Of a DNA stretch of 64,000 nt, positions 9,982-19,377 are shown one piece after another. The notes under the pieces are model-generated. The model saw only the letters and a program-made list of their open reading frames with translations. It ran no database searches and had not been told where the DNA came from. The position numbers and the translations under genes were made by a program. This DNA is from Microbacterium schleiferi (GTDB lineage: Bacteria; Actinomycetota; Actinomycetes; Actinomycetales; Microbacteriaceae): the NCBI RefSeq assembly GCF_015565955.1, contig NZ_CP064760.1:620001-684000 (forward strand). Reading direction: 5' to 3'. Numbering within the stretch: the first letter of the stretch is position 1; each line of letters begins with the position of its first letter.

Positions 9982-11564
9982 ATGACCCTCGCGCCTGTCC
10001 TCCGTCTGCTCGCCGATCATCCGGTGCTCGTGCTGTTTCTGGTCACGGGTATCGGCGCGGCGATCGGTCGGATCCGCCTGTGGGGAATGTCGCTCGGGGC
10101 GGTCGCGGTGCTCTTCACGATGATCGCGCTCACGGCCTGGGGTGTCTCCCAAGGCGTCGTGATCGAGGTGCCCTCGTACGTCGGGGACTTCGGCCTCGTC
10201 CTGTTCGCCTTCAGCATCGGGGTCATCGCCGGGCCCGGGTTCGTGAACGCGTTGCGCACGTCGTACTGGATGCTGCTGCTCGTCTCGGCCATCATGATCG
10301 CCGCCGCAGCCCTGACGCTGGGCCTGGGGACGATGCTGAATCTCTCGCCGGAGACGATCGCGGGTGCCTACGCGGGATCGGTCACGAGCACACCAGCGCT
10401 GGCGGCAACCGGTGGTAGCCCCGCCGCCACGGTCGGGTACGCGAGCACCTACATCTTCGGGGTCATCGGCGCGATGGGGGCCGTCGTCCTCGCGCTTCGC
10501 CACAGCCGCACCGACGCCGACGCGCCCGCGCGGATCGTCGACCTCGTGGTCCGTATCGATACCGACAGCAATCCGACGATGACCGACCTCACCCGCAGGC
10601 ACGGTGGCCGCGTGCTGGTCTCGCGCCTACGCCGCCCCGACGGCGAGGTCATCGTCGTCGGTCCCGACACGGTCCTCGAGAAGGGCTCGATCATCAACGT
10701 GGTCGGTCCCGAGCGGATCGTCGCGGCCGTCACCGACGAGCTGGGTCATCCGTCGACGCTGAACATCACCCACGACCGCAGCCGGCTCGACTATCGGCGG
10801 ATCATCCTGTCGGACTCGCGCTGGTCGGGACGCACCATCGCGCAGCTCGGTGTCGCCGAGCGCTTCGGCGCGACCATCGTGCGGGTGCGGCGCGGGGATG
10901 TCGAGTTTCTGGGCACCCCCGACTTCGTGCTGCACCAGGGGGACCGCCTGCGGGTCGTCGCCCCCGTGACCAGCTGCCCGCGGTGACAGCGTTTCTCGGC
11001 GACTCCGAGCGAGGGATGGCCGAGCTGAACCCCGTGGCTCTCGGTCTGGGTATCGCGGCGGGCATGCTTCTCGGCCTCATCGAAGTGCCGCTGCCGGGCG
11101 GATCCCACCTGTCGCTCGGGGCCGCCGCCGGGGCGCTCATCGTCGGTCTCGTGATGGGCAGGATCGGGCGGATCGGACGCTTCGTGACGACGATCCCGAA
11201 CGCCGCGGCGACAGCCCTGGGCGAGCTCGGCCTGCTGATCTTCCTCGCGTACGCCGGGTCCAAGGCGGGATCGCAGATCCTGCAGGCGATCGCATCGGGA
11301 GAGATCGTCGCTCTCGTCGGGATCGGGCTGGTCGTGACATCCTTCGCGATGTTCGGGACGTACTTGCTGGTGCGGCACATCCTGCGACTCGGCGGAACCA
11401 AGCTGTCGGGCGTCATCGCGGGAGCGCAGACGAACACCGCGATCCTCGCGTTCGCGCAGGAGCGCACCGGTCACGACGTCCGTGTCGCCCTCGGCTACAG
11501 CCTCGTGTATCCGACAGCGCTCGTCGTGAAGATCCTGCTTGCCCAGGTGCTCACGCTCCTGTGA
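9982..11564 (+). CDS. AspT/YidE-type transporter with two TrkA-C domains (single-base frameshift)
   Basis: Inner-membrane transporter of the aspartate:alanine exchanger family. About five N-terminal TM helices (residues 1-180) are followed by two TrkA-C/RCK-C ligand-binding domains (DLVVRIDTDSNPTM ... VLEKGSIINVVGP and GRTIAQLGVAERFGATIVRVRR ... LHQGDRLRVVAP), then a second block of helices (LGLGIAAGMLLGLIEVPLPGG to the end). The two halves lie in different frames; one extra C in the run of five at 10961-10965 gives VVAPRDQLPAV and one protein of 527 residues, the normal family length. ATG at 9982 has a strong AAGGAGG at 9972-9978. Substrate is unknown; neighbours do not help. Confidence 0.85.
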
Positions 11565-11575
11565 CGCCCAGAGTC

Positions 11576-11632
11576 GGTCGTTGAGCGCGTGAGGAAACCC
11601 GGTGGTCGAGCGAGCGGAGCGAGTCGAAACGC
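11576..11632. repeat. GTCGTTGAGCG / GAGCGAGCGnAGCGAG intergenic repeat
   Basis: Contains GGTCGTTGAGCGCG and, 28 bases later, GGTCGAGCGAGCGGAGCGAG followed by TCGAAACGC. A related copy lies at 18379-18408. It resembles an intergenic repeat I recall as common in Microbacteriaceae, here apparently a broken or double copy just after the transporter stop. Function unknown. Confidence 0.45.
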
Positions 11633-11733
11633 CCCCGCCGATCTGCGGTCGAAGCACCCCACACGCCTGCCGCGTTTCCCGAACCGTGACAACCCTGGCC
11701 CCGATCGGCGCCCGAGGTCGGTAGCCTCGAAAC

Positions 11734-12785
11734 ATGGCTCTGTTCTCTCGACGCCCTGCAGCAACGCCTGCCGAGACGCCCGAGGGCGCTCCCGACGACA
11801 CGGCTTCCGCCGAGGATGCGCCGGTCGCCGACGCCACGGCGGCAGCGGCGTCGGACCCCGATGCCGGAGACAGCGAACCCGACTTCGACGCGGTCGTCGG
11901 GATCTCGATGTCGTCGTTCCAGGGCTTGGGCGCCCCCGCCCCTGAGGCGGATACCCCGGCAGAAGACCCCGGCGACGACGGTGCCGACGCGCCCCGCGGC
12001 CCGACCTGCACGACAACGGCCCGCTCGTCGCGGCCCTGGCGAAGCTCCCCGAGCGGCCTGAGCCGGCTGAACTGCTGCAGGTTGCCCGCCAGCTCCTCCA
12101 GGGGCACCTCTTCCTCCGGGTCAAGGGGGACGCAAAGCGGATGCTCGCCGAGGGCGAGAACATTCCGCTGGCCATCACGACGATCGGCGAGAAGCAGTAC
12201 GTCCTCGTCTACAGCGGCGTCGCGGCGCTGCGCGCGAGCCTGGCCGCCGACGGGGCGACAGACACCTCGGCGATGGCGCAGCCCGCACAGGCTGTGCTGC
12301 GATTCCTGCTCAGCGGCACGTACGGGGGTCTCATCGTCGACCCGGCCTCCGCGCCGGCGCGAGCGATGCTCTCGCGCGAACTGATCGCTCAGATGATGGA
12401 GCAGGCCGATCCCGAGTTCAGTATCAAGAAGCTGCTCGCTGCCCGTCGGACCGAGACCACACCAGACGAGGTCGTCGCCGCGATTCCGTCCTCACGGCTA
12501 TGGATCGCGGCAAACAAGCCCGAGGGATCGGATCAGGTCGGCGTCGCCGAAGCCCGCGCTGCCGACGGCGACCGTCTCATCGAGGTGTTCACACACCCCA
12601 TCGAGATCGCAGCCCTCGGACGCGGCGACCGCCCCGCGCCCGTGACCGGTGCGCAGTTGGGCTCGGCTCTGCGCGCTGACCCTGAGCTCGCCGGCATCCT
12701 GATCGATCCTGCTGGTCCCTGGATAAGACTCGACCGCGATCACCTCGCCCCGTTGATGGTCGAGGCTCCGGGCGATGGCGACTGA
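11734..12785 (+). CDS. SseB-family protein (single-base frameshift)
   Basis: Cytoplasmic protein of the SseB family (SseB_N), function poorly known in actinobacteria. The N-terminal ~85 residues are Ala/Asp/Pro-rich and likely disordered. The main domain begins PDLHDNGPLVAALAKLPERP and continues through HLFLRVKGD, ITTIGEKQYVLVYSG and a C-terminal SseB_C-like part (SRLWIAANKPEG ... IEIAALGRG). The two parts are in different frames; adding one C to the CCCC run at 11992-11995 restores a single 350-residue frame. The 3' end overlaps the ligase-D polymerase gene by 11 bases. Confidence 0.75.
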
Positions 12786-13827
12786 CCGGATCATCCTCGA
12801 GATTCCCGGCCCCGACGGAGGCCGGGAGGTCGGACTGTCCAGCCCCGACCGCGTCCTGTGGCCGGCCGCCGGGATCACCAAACGTGATCTAGCCGAGTAC
12901 TTGCTGGCCGTCGCGGGCCCCTTCCTTGCCGCCAACGGTCACCGTCCGGTATCGCTGGAGCGCTACCCCGCGTCGATCGAGGGCGAGATGTTCTTCTCGA
13001 AGAACCCACCCAAGGGCGCGCCGCCCTTCGTCGAGACCGTCACCGTGACGTACAACAGCGGGCGTCGGCATCCGCAAATCGTGCTCACCGAACCCGCCGC
13101 CGTCGTGTGGGCAGCGCAGATGAACACCGTCGTCTTCCATCCGTGGGCCTCACGCACCGAGAACACCGACAATCCCGTCGAGCTGCGCATCGATCTCGAT
13201 CCGCAGCCGGGCACCGATTTCGCGGATGCCGCAGCCGTTGCCCCGGCGCTGCGCGAGGTGCTCGCCGAGGCGGGCCTGGAAGCGTGGATCAAGACCAGCG
13301 GCAACCGCGGCATCCACCTGTTCTGCCCGATCGAACCGGAGTGGGAATTCCTCGACGTCCGTCACGCCGTGATCGCCGCCGGACGCGAACTGGAGAGACG
13401 GATGCCGGATCGCGTCACGACCAACTGGTGGAAAGAGGAGCGCGGGAAGCGCGTCTTCATCGACTTCAACCAAGCCAACCGTGACCGCACGATGGCCGGT
13501 GCCTACAGCCCTCGGGCGCTCCCGACCGCGACCGTTGCCACCCCGATCACGTGGGATGAGCTGGCCGGCGTCGACCCGGCATCCTTCACCGTGCGCACCG
13601 TGCCGCAGCGCCTCGCCGAGGTCGGTGACCCGTGGGCGCAGTTCGGAGCGTCGCCGGGCACGATCGACACGCTGCTGGAGTGGTGGGAGAGGGACCTTGC
13701 CGACGGGCTCGGCGAGCTGCCATTCCCGCCCGAGTTTCCGAAGATGCCCGGTGAACCACCGCGCGTGCAACCGAGCCGGGCGCGCAAGACCGACCCGAGC
13801 GAATCCGAGACGGAGGGCAGCGAGTGA
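12775..13827 (+). CDS. LigD-type DNA polymerase/primase domain protein
   Basis: Stand-alone homologue of the polymerase domain of ligase D, which fills gaps and adds nucleotides during bacterial non-homologous end joining. 350 residues. Visible motifs: LSSPDRVLWP near the N-terminus, SLERYPASIEGEMFFSKNPP, the metal-binding RIDLDPQPGTDF (DxD), KTSGNRGIHLFCPI, and FIDFNQANRDRTMAGAYSPR, all characteristic. The C-terminal ~25 residues are charged and low-complexity. It overlaps SseB at its start, and its stop overlaps the next ATG by 4 bases. A separate ATP-dependent ligase lies 0.5 kb away on the opposite strand. No Ku gene is in the window. Confidence 0.92.
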   Translation: MATDRIILEIPGPDGGREVGLSSPDRVLWPAAGITKRDLAEYLLAVAGPFLAANGHRPVSLERYPASIEGEMFFSKNPPKGAPPFVETVTVTYNSGRRHPQIVLTEPAAVVWAAQMNTVVFHPWASRTENTDNPVELRIDLDPQPGTDFADAAAVAPALREVLAEAGLEAWIKTSGNRGIHLFCPIEPEWEFLDVRHAVIAAGRELERRMPDRVTTNWWKEERGKRVFIDFNQANRDRTMAGAYSPRALPTATVATPITWDELAGVDPASFTVRTVPQRLAEVGDPWAQFGASPGTIDTLLEWWERDLADGLGELPFPPEFPKMPGEPPRVQPSRARKTDPSESETEGSE

Positions 13828-14321
13828 CCGAAACGACGGAAGCTGGCACGAGCGGAGCCGAGACGACAGTGGGCATCGATCGATGGGCCGCGCGCCTCCT
13901 TCGCACGCGCTGGGTTGTCCGAGCCCCGATTCCGCTGTTTCGCGCGGGCCTGGGCTGGCTCTTCGGCGGTCGGCTCATGCTCGTCGAGCACCTCGGGCGC
14001 ACAAGCGGGCAGCCGCGCTACGTCGTGCTCGAGGTGATCGAACGGGAGGCCAACGCGATCCGCGTCGCTTCCGGATACGGCACGCGGGCACAGTGGCTGA
14101 AGAACCTTGCCGCCCATCCCACCGCACGACTCTGGGTTGGGCATTCGAAGGGCGTACCGGCGACGTCTCGCATCCTGCCCGACAGCGACGCCGCGGCGGT
14201 CCTCGCCCGCTACGCCCGAGTGCATCCCGATGCCTGGGAGCATCTGACGGCGGCGATGGGCGAACTGAACGGGGCTGATGCGACCATCCCGGTCGTCGAG
14301 TTCACCCCGCCGACGCGCTGA
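13824..14321 (+). CDS. Nitroreductase-family deazaflavin-dependent oxidoreductase
   Basis: 165 residues, of the split-beta-barrel family (DUF385/Ddn-like) whose members use F420 or other flavins. Recognised by the block LMLVEHLGRTSGQPRYVVLE, then a glycine-containing turn (SGYGTRAQWLKNL), HPTARLWVG and a C-terminal helix (VHPDAWEHL). ATG overlaps the stop of the polymerase gene (ATGA), so the two are translationally coupled. Only three bases separate its stop from the stop of the convergent ligase gene. Substrate unknown; a paralogue is at 28246-28680. Confidence 0.88.
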   Translation: MTETTEAGTSGAETTVGIDRWAARLLRTRWVVRAPIPLFRAGLGWLFGGRLMLVEHLGRTSGQPRYVVLEVIEREANAIRVASGYGTRAQWLKNLAAHPTARLWVGHSKGVPATSRILPDSDAAAVLARYARVHPDAWEHLTAAMGELNGADATIPVVEFTPPTR

Positions 14322-14324
14322 CCG

Positions 14325-15371
14325 TCAGCTCTCGAGCACCGCGCCGACATCGTACGCACGCACCGTCTCGAGCTGTTCGTACGTGCAGGAGCGCGGATCA
14401 CGGTCCGCTCGCCACCGCACGAACTGCACGGTGTGGCGGAATCGCCACTTCTCGAGCTGGTCATAGCGCACCTCGAGCACGCGCTCGGGCCGCAGCCGTA
14501 CGAACGAGACATCCTTGCCGGACGCGAAACGCGACCGCTCGCCCTCGCCTGTCATCGCCTCGCCGCTCTCGTCGCGGTCGACGAGGGGATCGAGCTCCTC
14601 GACCAGTTCTAAGCGGCGCTTGTCCGACCACGCTGCCACCCCGCCGACCTGAACAAGCCGACCCTCGTCGGTGTAGAGGCCGACGAGAAGCGAACCGACC
14701 CCGCGACCGCTCTTGTGCACGCGGTAGCCGAGCGCGACGACATCCGCCGTGCGCGCGTGCTTGATCTTGAACATCGTGCGCTTGCCCGGCGCATACGGCT
14801 GAGCCAGCGGCTTGGCCACGACCCCGTCGAGCCCGGCGCCCTCGAACTCGTCGAGCCAGCGCCCTGCGAGCGCAGGATCGTCCGTGGCGCGCGTCACGTG
14901 GACCGGGCGCGGAACTGCCCGCAGCAGATCGACGAGCTCTGCGCGCCGCGCCGAGAACGGCTCGCTCGCGAGGTCGCGCTCGCCGCGGGCGAGGATGTCG
15001 AACGCGATGAACATCGCCGGAGTCTGTTCGCTCAGCATCCGCACTCGCGATTCGGCGGGATGGATGCGCTGGGTCAGCGCGTCCCAATCGAGGCGTTCGG
15101 AGCCCGGATCGCCGAGCGCGATGACGATCTCACCGTCCAGCAGGCAGGGCTCCGGCAGCACCCGCGCGAAAGCCTCGACGAGTTCGGGGAAGTACCGGGT
15201 GAGGGGTTTGGCGCCGCGACTGCCGATCTCGACATCCGTCCCGTCCCACGAGACGAGGGCGCGAAAGCCGTCCCACTTCGGTTCGAAGCTCAGGCCGCCC
15301 GTGCTCGCCCGTGGGTCGGGGATCCGATCGACGGACTTTGCGAGCATCGGCTCGGGGATCGCGTACGGCAT
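14325..15371 (-). CDS. ATP-dependent DNA ligase (LigC/LigD-ligase type)
   Basis: 348 residues from the ATG at 15371. Nucleotidyltransferase motif I is EPKWDGFRA with catalytic Lys32; others are LLDGEIVI (motif III region), FIAFDILA, GVVAKPLAQPYAPGKR (motif IV) and MFKIKHARTADVVALGYR (motif V). The C-terminal OB fold follows (VGSLLVGLY to the end). It seals nicks using ATP, and with the nearby LigD-type polymerase suggests an end-joining or base-repair module made of separate polypeptides. Sequence upstream of 15371 in the same frame is low-complexity and belongs to the neighbouring gene on another frame, so the later start is preferred. Confidence 0.9.
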   Translation of the reverse strand: MPYAIPEPMLAKSVDRIPDPRASTGGLSFEPKWDGFRALVSWDGTDVEIGSRGAKPLTRYFPELVEAFARVLPEPCLLDGEIVIALGDPGSERLDWDALTQRIHPAESRVRMLSEQTPAMFIAFDILARGERDLASEPFSARRAELVDLLRAVPRPVHVTRATDDPALAGRWLDEFEGAGLDGVVAKPLAQPYAPGKRTMFKIKHARTADVVALGYRVHKSGRGVGSLLVGLYTDEGRLVQVGGVAAWSDKRRLELVEELDPLVDRDESGEAMTGEGERSRFASGKDVSFVRLRPERVLEVRYDQLEKWRFRHTVQFVRWRADRDPRSCTYEQLETVRAYDVGAVLES

Positions 15372-15409
15372 GAGGCCAGCATCCTGTGTCGTCAGGGGCG
15401 TGTCCAGAT

Positions 15410-16566
15410 TCAGTCGGGAGCCGGTTCGCTGCTCCGGCGCCGCGCCCAGCGAGCTGGCGTGTTCGGCCCGTCCCACACCTGCACGATGCCCCACGCGACT
15501 GCCGTGATCGGTACGGCCAGCACAGCGCCGACGATCCCGCCGAGCACGGTGCCGACGGTCAGGGCGATCAGGATGACGAACGCGTGCAGCTTCATGGAGC
15601 GACCCATCAGCACCGGCTGCAGGAAGTTGCCCTCCAGCTGGTTGACGAGCACGACCACCCCGACGACGAACAGCGCATTCACCAGGCCGTTCGAGACGAG
15701 TGCGACGAGGGCCGCGAGGATGCCGGCCAGGGTCGCCCCCACGATCGGGATGAACGCCAACAGGAAGACCAGCACGGCAAGGGGGAGGGCGAGCGGGACC
15801 TGCAGGATCCACAGACCGATGCCGATCCCGACCGCGTCAACGAACGCGACGGACGCCGTGCCGCGCACATACGCGCCGAGAGTGGAGACCGTCTTGTCGC
15901 CGATGCGGCGGGCGCGCGCCTCGGCCGAGCCGCGGAACGGGCGCAGCAGGAACTCCCACATCCGCGGACCGTCCTTCAAGAAGAAGAACAGGACGACGAC
16001 CAGCAGCACGAAGCCGGTCGCGAAGTTCGCGACGATGCTCACACCGGCGATCGCGCCAGAGCCGAACTGTGCGCTCGTGATGAAGTCCTGGATCGAGGCG
16101 ATCCACTGGTCGATCTGTTGCTGGTCGATACCGAAGGGCAGGGTCTGCACCCATTGCCACAGTTGCTGGGCACCAGCCTCGGCCTGGCTGTAGAGGGAGT
16201 CCCACTGATCTCGGACCGCCCAGACGATGAGCCAGCCGACGCCGGCGAGCAGCAGCACGATCGTGAACAGCGCAATGAGGGTCGCGAGGATCGACGGGAC
16301 GCCGCGGCCCCGCATCCAGCTCATCGCGGGCGCGAAAGCCGACGCGAAGATCAGCGCAAGCAGAACCGGGATGACCACCAGCGTGATCTGTTGAATCCCC
16401 AGATCAGGCCTGTCGCGAGGGCGACCACGACGATGATCTGCAGCCCCCGGGTCGCGAGTATCCCGAACTTGTCGCCCCACAGCTTGCTGGGTGGGACGAT
16501 GCCGTCATCGGGTACCGCAAGCGCGCTGGTGCTGTCTTTGGCGGAGCCGATCCCGAACAATCCCAT
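15410..16566 (-). CDS. AI-2E family (PerM/TqsA-type) membrane permease (single-base frameshift)
   Basis: Polytopic membrane protein, 385 residues when repaired. N-terminus MGLFGIGSAKDSTS, cytosolic for about 40 residues, then helices VVVALATGLIWG / ITLVVIPVLLALIFASAFAP, LIALFTIVLLLAGVGWLIVW, an extracytoplasmic helical region, FVLLVVVLFFFLKDGP (family hallmark FFFLKDG), LVFLLAFIPIVGATLAG and the final VGTVLGGIVGAVLAVPI. The first 57 codons are out of frame with the rest; adding one base in the CCCC run at 16397-16400 (GGGG on the coding strand) gives IWGIQQITLVV. Family members export AI-2, act in sodium/proton exchange or are uncharacterised, so the substrate is open. Confidence 0.85.
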
Positions 16567-16644
16567 GGCTCGACCGTAGTCGGCGCACGGAACCCGCGCA
16601 CGGCCTTGACGGCAGGGCTCGAATCAGCAACGCCCCCGTCGAGG

Positions 16645-18108
16645 TCAGTGGTCGCCGAACAGGTCGTCGAGCGTGATCGGGACTCCTGCCGCGTCACTGA
16701 GAGCGGTGCGGGCGGCATGCCAGCCGCTCATTCCGTGCACGCCAGGGCCTGGCGGGGTCGATGCCGACCCGAGATAGACACCCGGCAGCGGCGTTCGCCA
16801 CGGATGCCGCGAGGTCACGGGTCTGCGGATGGCCTGCGCCATCGTGAATGCGCCGCCCGAGATGTCGCCGCCGATCTCGGCCGGGTTGGCGCGCTCCCGC
16901 GTCGCGGCGGTCGCCGCGTGCACCGCCAGCACCTGATCCCGCACACCGGGGGCGAAGCGCTCGATCTGGGCGAGAACGGTATCGGTGGCATCCGCGGGGG
17001 AGCCGAGCGGGACGTGCGTGTAAGCCCACAGGACTGCTTTTCCGGCGGGAGCCCGTGTCGCGTCGATCACCGACGGCTGCACGGCCAGCACGTAGGGGCT
17101 CTCGGGGATCCTGCCGCGTGCGACCTCGCGTTCGGCGGCGATGATCTCCTCGCGCGTTCCGCCGAGGTGAACCGTCGGGGCCTGCCCCACGTCAGGATCG
17201 CGCCACGGGACCGGCCCGTCGAGAGCGAGATCCACCTTCATGACGCCCGGACCGTAGCGGTAGCGCCGGATCGCCTGGGCGTACCGGGTCGGAAGCGCGG
17301 AGTCCGTCAGGAGCAGCCGCGGCGAGGTGTCCAGGATGAGCAGGTCGCCTGCCGCCGGATCGCCCCAGTCCAGGCCGTCGAGCGAGGTGACCCGCGTGCC
17401 GGTCTCGATGACGCCGCCGTGGGCGCGGATGTCGGCGGCGAGCGCATCGGCGATCGTGTGCGCGCCACCTCGTGGCACAGGCCACCCGCCGGCATGGGCC
17501 TGCGCCGTGAGGAGGAGCCCCGCAGCGGCCGAGCCCAGGGACGGCATCCACGTGTTTGCGTGGGCCATCGCACCGGCCAGCAGCGCCGCGGCTCGTGGGG
17601 TGCGAAAGCTGCCTGCCCCGAGTGCAGTCCCCTGCTCGAGCACCCGCAGGCCGTACCGGATCGCCGTCAGGGGATGCCGCGGCATCCGGATCAGCTGATC
17701 ACCCGTGAACGTCACGAGCTCGTCGCTGTGACGCGCGAGCGGCCGGATTGTCGCGAGCCACGCGCGGCCATCGGGCCCGAGATCGTCGGCGGTCCGGCCG
17801 ATGTCGCGCCACGCGATTGCTGCCGGCCCGTCATCGAGCGGATGCGCGTAGGAGGCATCCGGGATCAGCCACGAGACGCCGCTGTCGAGGCCGAGGGCTC
17901 GGAACACGGGGGACGTCAGTGCCGCGGGGTGCACCGCCGAGCACACGTCGTGACGGAATCCGGGGAGGGCCAGCGCTTCGGTGCGGAGACCGCCACCGAT
18001 CGTCTCCGCCGCCTCGAGGACGCGCACGTGCAGTCCCGCCCGGGCGAGTGTCGCCGCGGCGGTCAGACCGTTCGGTCCGCTGCCCACGATCGTCGCGTGC
18101 GCCGCCAT
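16645..18108 (-). CDS. FAD-dependent phytoene-desaturase-like oxidoreductase (CrtI/Pdh family)
   Basis: 487 residues from the ATG at 18108. Begins with a Rossmann FAD motif, TIVGSGPNGLTAAATLARAG, and an Arg/Glu-containing second strand VRVLEAAETIGGGLRT. The body has the HDVCSAVHPAAL segment typical of this subfamily of NAD(P)/FAD amine-oxidase-like proteins, and the C-terminus has GVYLGSASTPPGPGVHGMSGWHAA, the dinucleotide-binding signature of CrtI-type proteins. No carotenoid genes are adjacent, so a carotenoid role is not supported; related proteins are annotated simply as NAD(P)/FAD-dependent oxidoreductases. The region upstream of 18108 is a Gly/Arg-rich non-coding stretch, hence this start. 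Confidence 0.88.
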   Translation of the reverse strand: MAAHATIVGSGPNGLTAAATLARAGLHVRVLEAAETIGGGLRTEALALPGFRHDVCSAVHPAALTSPVFRALGLDSGVSWLIPDASYAHPLDDGPAAIAWRDIGRTADDLGPDGRAWLATIRPLARHSDELVTFTGDQLIRMPRHPLTAIRYGLRVLEQGTALGAGSFRTPRAAALLAGAMAHANTWMPSLGSAAAGLLLTAQAHAGGWPVPRGGAHTIADALAADIRAHGGVIETGTRVTSLDGLDWGDPAAGDLLILDTSPRLLLTDSALPTRYAQAIRRYRYGPGVMKVDLALDGPVPWRDPDVGQAPTVHLGGTREEIIAAEREVARGRIPESPYVLAVQPSVIDATRAPAGKAVLWAYTHVPLGSPADATDTVLAQIERFAPGVRDQVLAVHAATAATRERANPAEIGGDISGGAFTMAQAIRRPVTSRHPWRTPLPGVYLGSASTPPGPGVHGMSGWHAARTALSDAAGVPITLDDLFGDH

Positions 18109-18474
18109 GCCGCCAGTCTGCCAGCCCCCACCCGCGGCGTCTCCGCCTCGCCCGGTCCGGCCCCACCTCGCCCGGCCCCTCCCGGCTTCTCGCCCCGCCC
18201 CCACCGGCCCCGCCCGCCTCGGCCCGATTGCAGGAGAAACCCCGGGATTCAGGGCCGAAAGGTGGCTGGTTCGGCCGATCATCCTGCGATCGGACCGCTG
18301 TCGGTCATATCGCGCCCCTGCCCGCCCCAGCTCGATCTTGACCCAGTCCGGTGACGTACACCCTCCGACCCTGCCTCTGTCGGTGAGCGAGCGAAGCGAG
18401 CCGAAACGTCGTGGCTGGCCCGATTGCAGGAGGAGTCCGGGGATTCGCGGCTCAGAAGCCGGTGAGTCCGCCGA
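18109..18474. other. Gene-free interval holding two inverted-repeat elements and a GAGCGAGCGAAGCGAG repeat
   Basis: 366 bases between two genes on the minus strand. It contains element copies 2 and 3 and, between them at 18379-18408, a GTCGGTGAGCGAGCGAAGCGAG repeat followed by CCGAAACG, similar to the one at 11576. The first 100 bases are a C-rich, low-complexity stretch with no ORF support. No promoter could be assigned for the oxidoreductase. Confidence 0.6.
18222..18296. repeat. Intergenic inverted-repeat element, copy 2 of 7
   Basis: Left arm GGCCCGATTGCAGGA (18222-18236), right arm TCCTGCGATCGGACC (18282-18296); 13 of 15 positions pair as an inverted repeat. Shares GGCCGATCATCCTGC at its right end with copy 5, and a near match with copy 3. 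Confidence 0.8.
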
Positions 18475-18492
18475 TCATCCTGCAATCGGGCC
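18417..18492. repeat. Intergenic inverted-repeat element, copy 3 of 7 (perfect 15-base arms)
   Basis: Left arm GGCCCGATTGCAGGA (18417-18431) and right arm TCCTGCAATCGGGCC (18478-18492) are perfectly complementary. The right arm overlaps the 3' end of the DUF559 gene: read on the minus strand it encodes the last residues Gly-Pro-Ile-Ala-Gly and the stop codon comes from the element itself. Confidence 0.85.
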
Positions 18493-19377
18493 GCGCCGCC
18501 CGCCCGGTGAGCGCAGCAGCCCGGTGAGCGCCCGCCGAACCTCGTCGGGGCGCCACATGATGTCCTCCGCGGTGACGCGCAGCGTCGCGAATCCGAGCGC
18601 CGCACTGGCCAGGTCCCGCACGTGGTCCCGACGCTGGGCTGCCCAATCCCCGTGAAACTCACGGCTGTCGCACTCGACGATGAGCCAGCCATTGACGACG
18701 AAGTCCACCCGCCCGACTCCCGCGATCGTGACCTGCACGTCATATCGGCATCCGATCGAGCGCAGGATGAGGCGCAGCAACGACTCCGGCCCGGACTCAG
18801 CGCGCTCGTCCAGCAGGCGCCACAGCACGCCATGGCGTGCCGGAAGCGCGGCGAACAGTTCGTCGAGTTCCGACCTGCGCAGCACCCGCCGGTGCAGCGC
18901 GGAGTCCAGGCTCGCCACAGCCGCTCGCGGCTCCTGGCATCCCACCGCGTGGATCAGTGCGTCAAGCGGCGACACGCACAGAGCCCCGCGGGGTCGAGGG
19001 CGGTTGAGGATCATCCAATGTCGCTTGGCCCGTGCTGATTGCGGGTTGCGCAGCGCGGCGGATCGCGGGAGGTGCACATGCACGCGGTCAGGGTGGGTCA
19101 TGACGAAGACGCCGAGCCGCTCCAGTTCCGACGTGCACGTGAGGCGGGCGCCCAGACGCCCGGCCTCGATACAGGGCAGGGGAAGATCCGGTGCGCAGTA
19201 GGCATCGCGGTGGAGGTGGAGGAGCTCGCCACGGTCGACGGCCCTCGCGATCCGTCGCTTGCTCCAGCCCTCCGCGCGAAGTTCAGATGTCGTCACCGCG
19301 CGCGGTTCGGTGGGGGACAGCGTGGGCCGGGAGGGCGGCGCGCTCCCGGCTCGGGGGTGTGTCTGTGACCTCGGCAT
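18475..19377 (-). CDS. DUF559-domain protein with AbiEi-like N-terminal region
   Basis: 300 residues from the ATG at 19377; a GTG at 19296 is an alternative start. The N-terminal part (VTTSELRAEGWSKRRIARAV) looks like the winged-helix region of AbiEi-type antitoxin-like proteins. The C-terminal ~110 residues are a DUF559 domain of the Vsr/restriction-endonuclease-like fold: AESGPESLLRLILRSIGC, VDFVVNGWLIVECDSREFHG and RRDHVRDLASAALGFATLRVTAEDI. Related proteins are abundant in Microbacteriaceae; no biochemical role is established. No partner toxin gene is adjacent. The last five residues and the stop are provided by repeat copy 3, suggesting the element inserted into or replaced the original end. 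Confidence 0.82.
   Translation of the reverse strand: MPRSQTHPRAGSAPPSRPTLSPTEPRAVTTSELRAEGWSKRRIARAVDRGELLHLHRDAYCAPDLPLPCIEAGRLGARLTCTSELERLGVFVMTHPDRVHVHLPRSAALRNPQSARAKRHWMILNRPRPRGALCVSPLDALIHAVGCQEPRAAVASLDSALHRRVLRRSELDELFAALPARHGVLWRLLDERAESGPESLLRLILRSIGCRYDVQVTIAGVGRVDFVVNGWLIVECDSREFHGDWAAQRRDHVRDLASAALGFATLRVTAEDIMWRPDEVRRALTGLLRSPGGRRGPIAG

Noticed and set aside
15386..16579. 397-codon open frame on the + strand over the AI-2E permease
   Set aside because: Asp/Arg/Gln-rich with no motif; it mirrors a membrane-protein gene and spans its frameshift only by chance.
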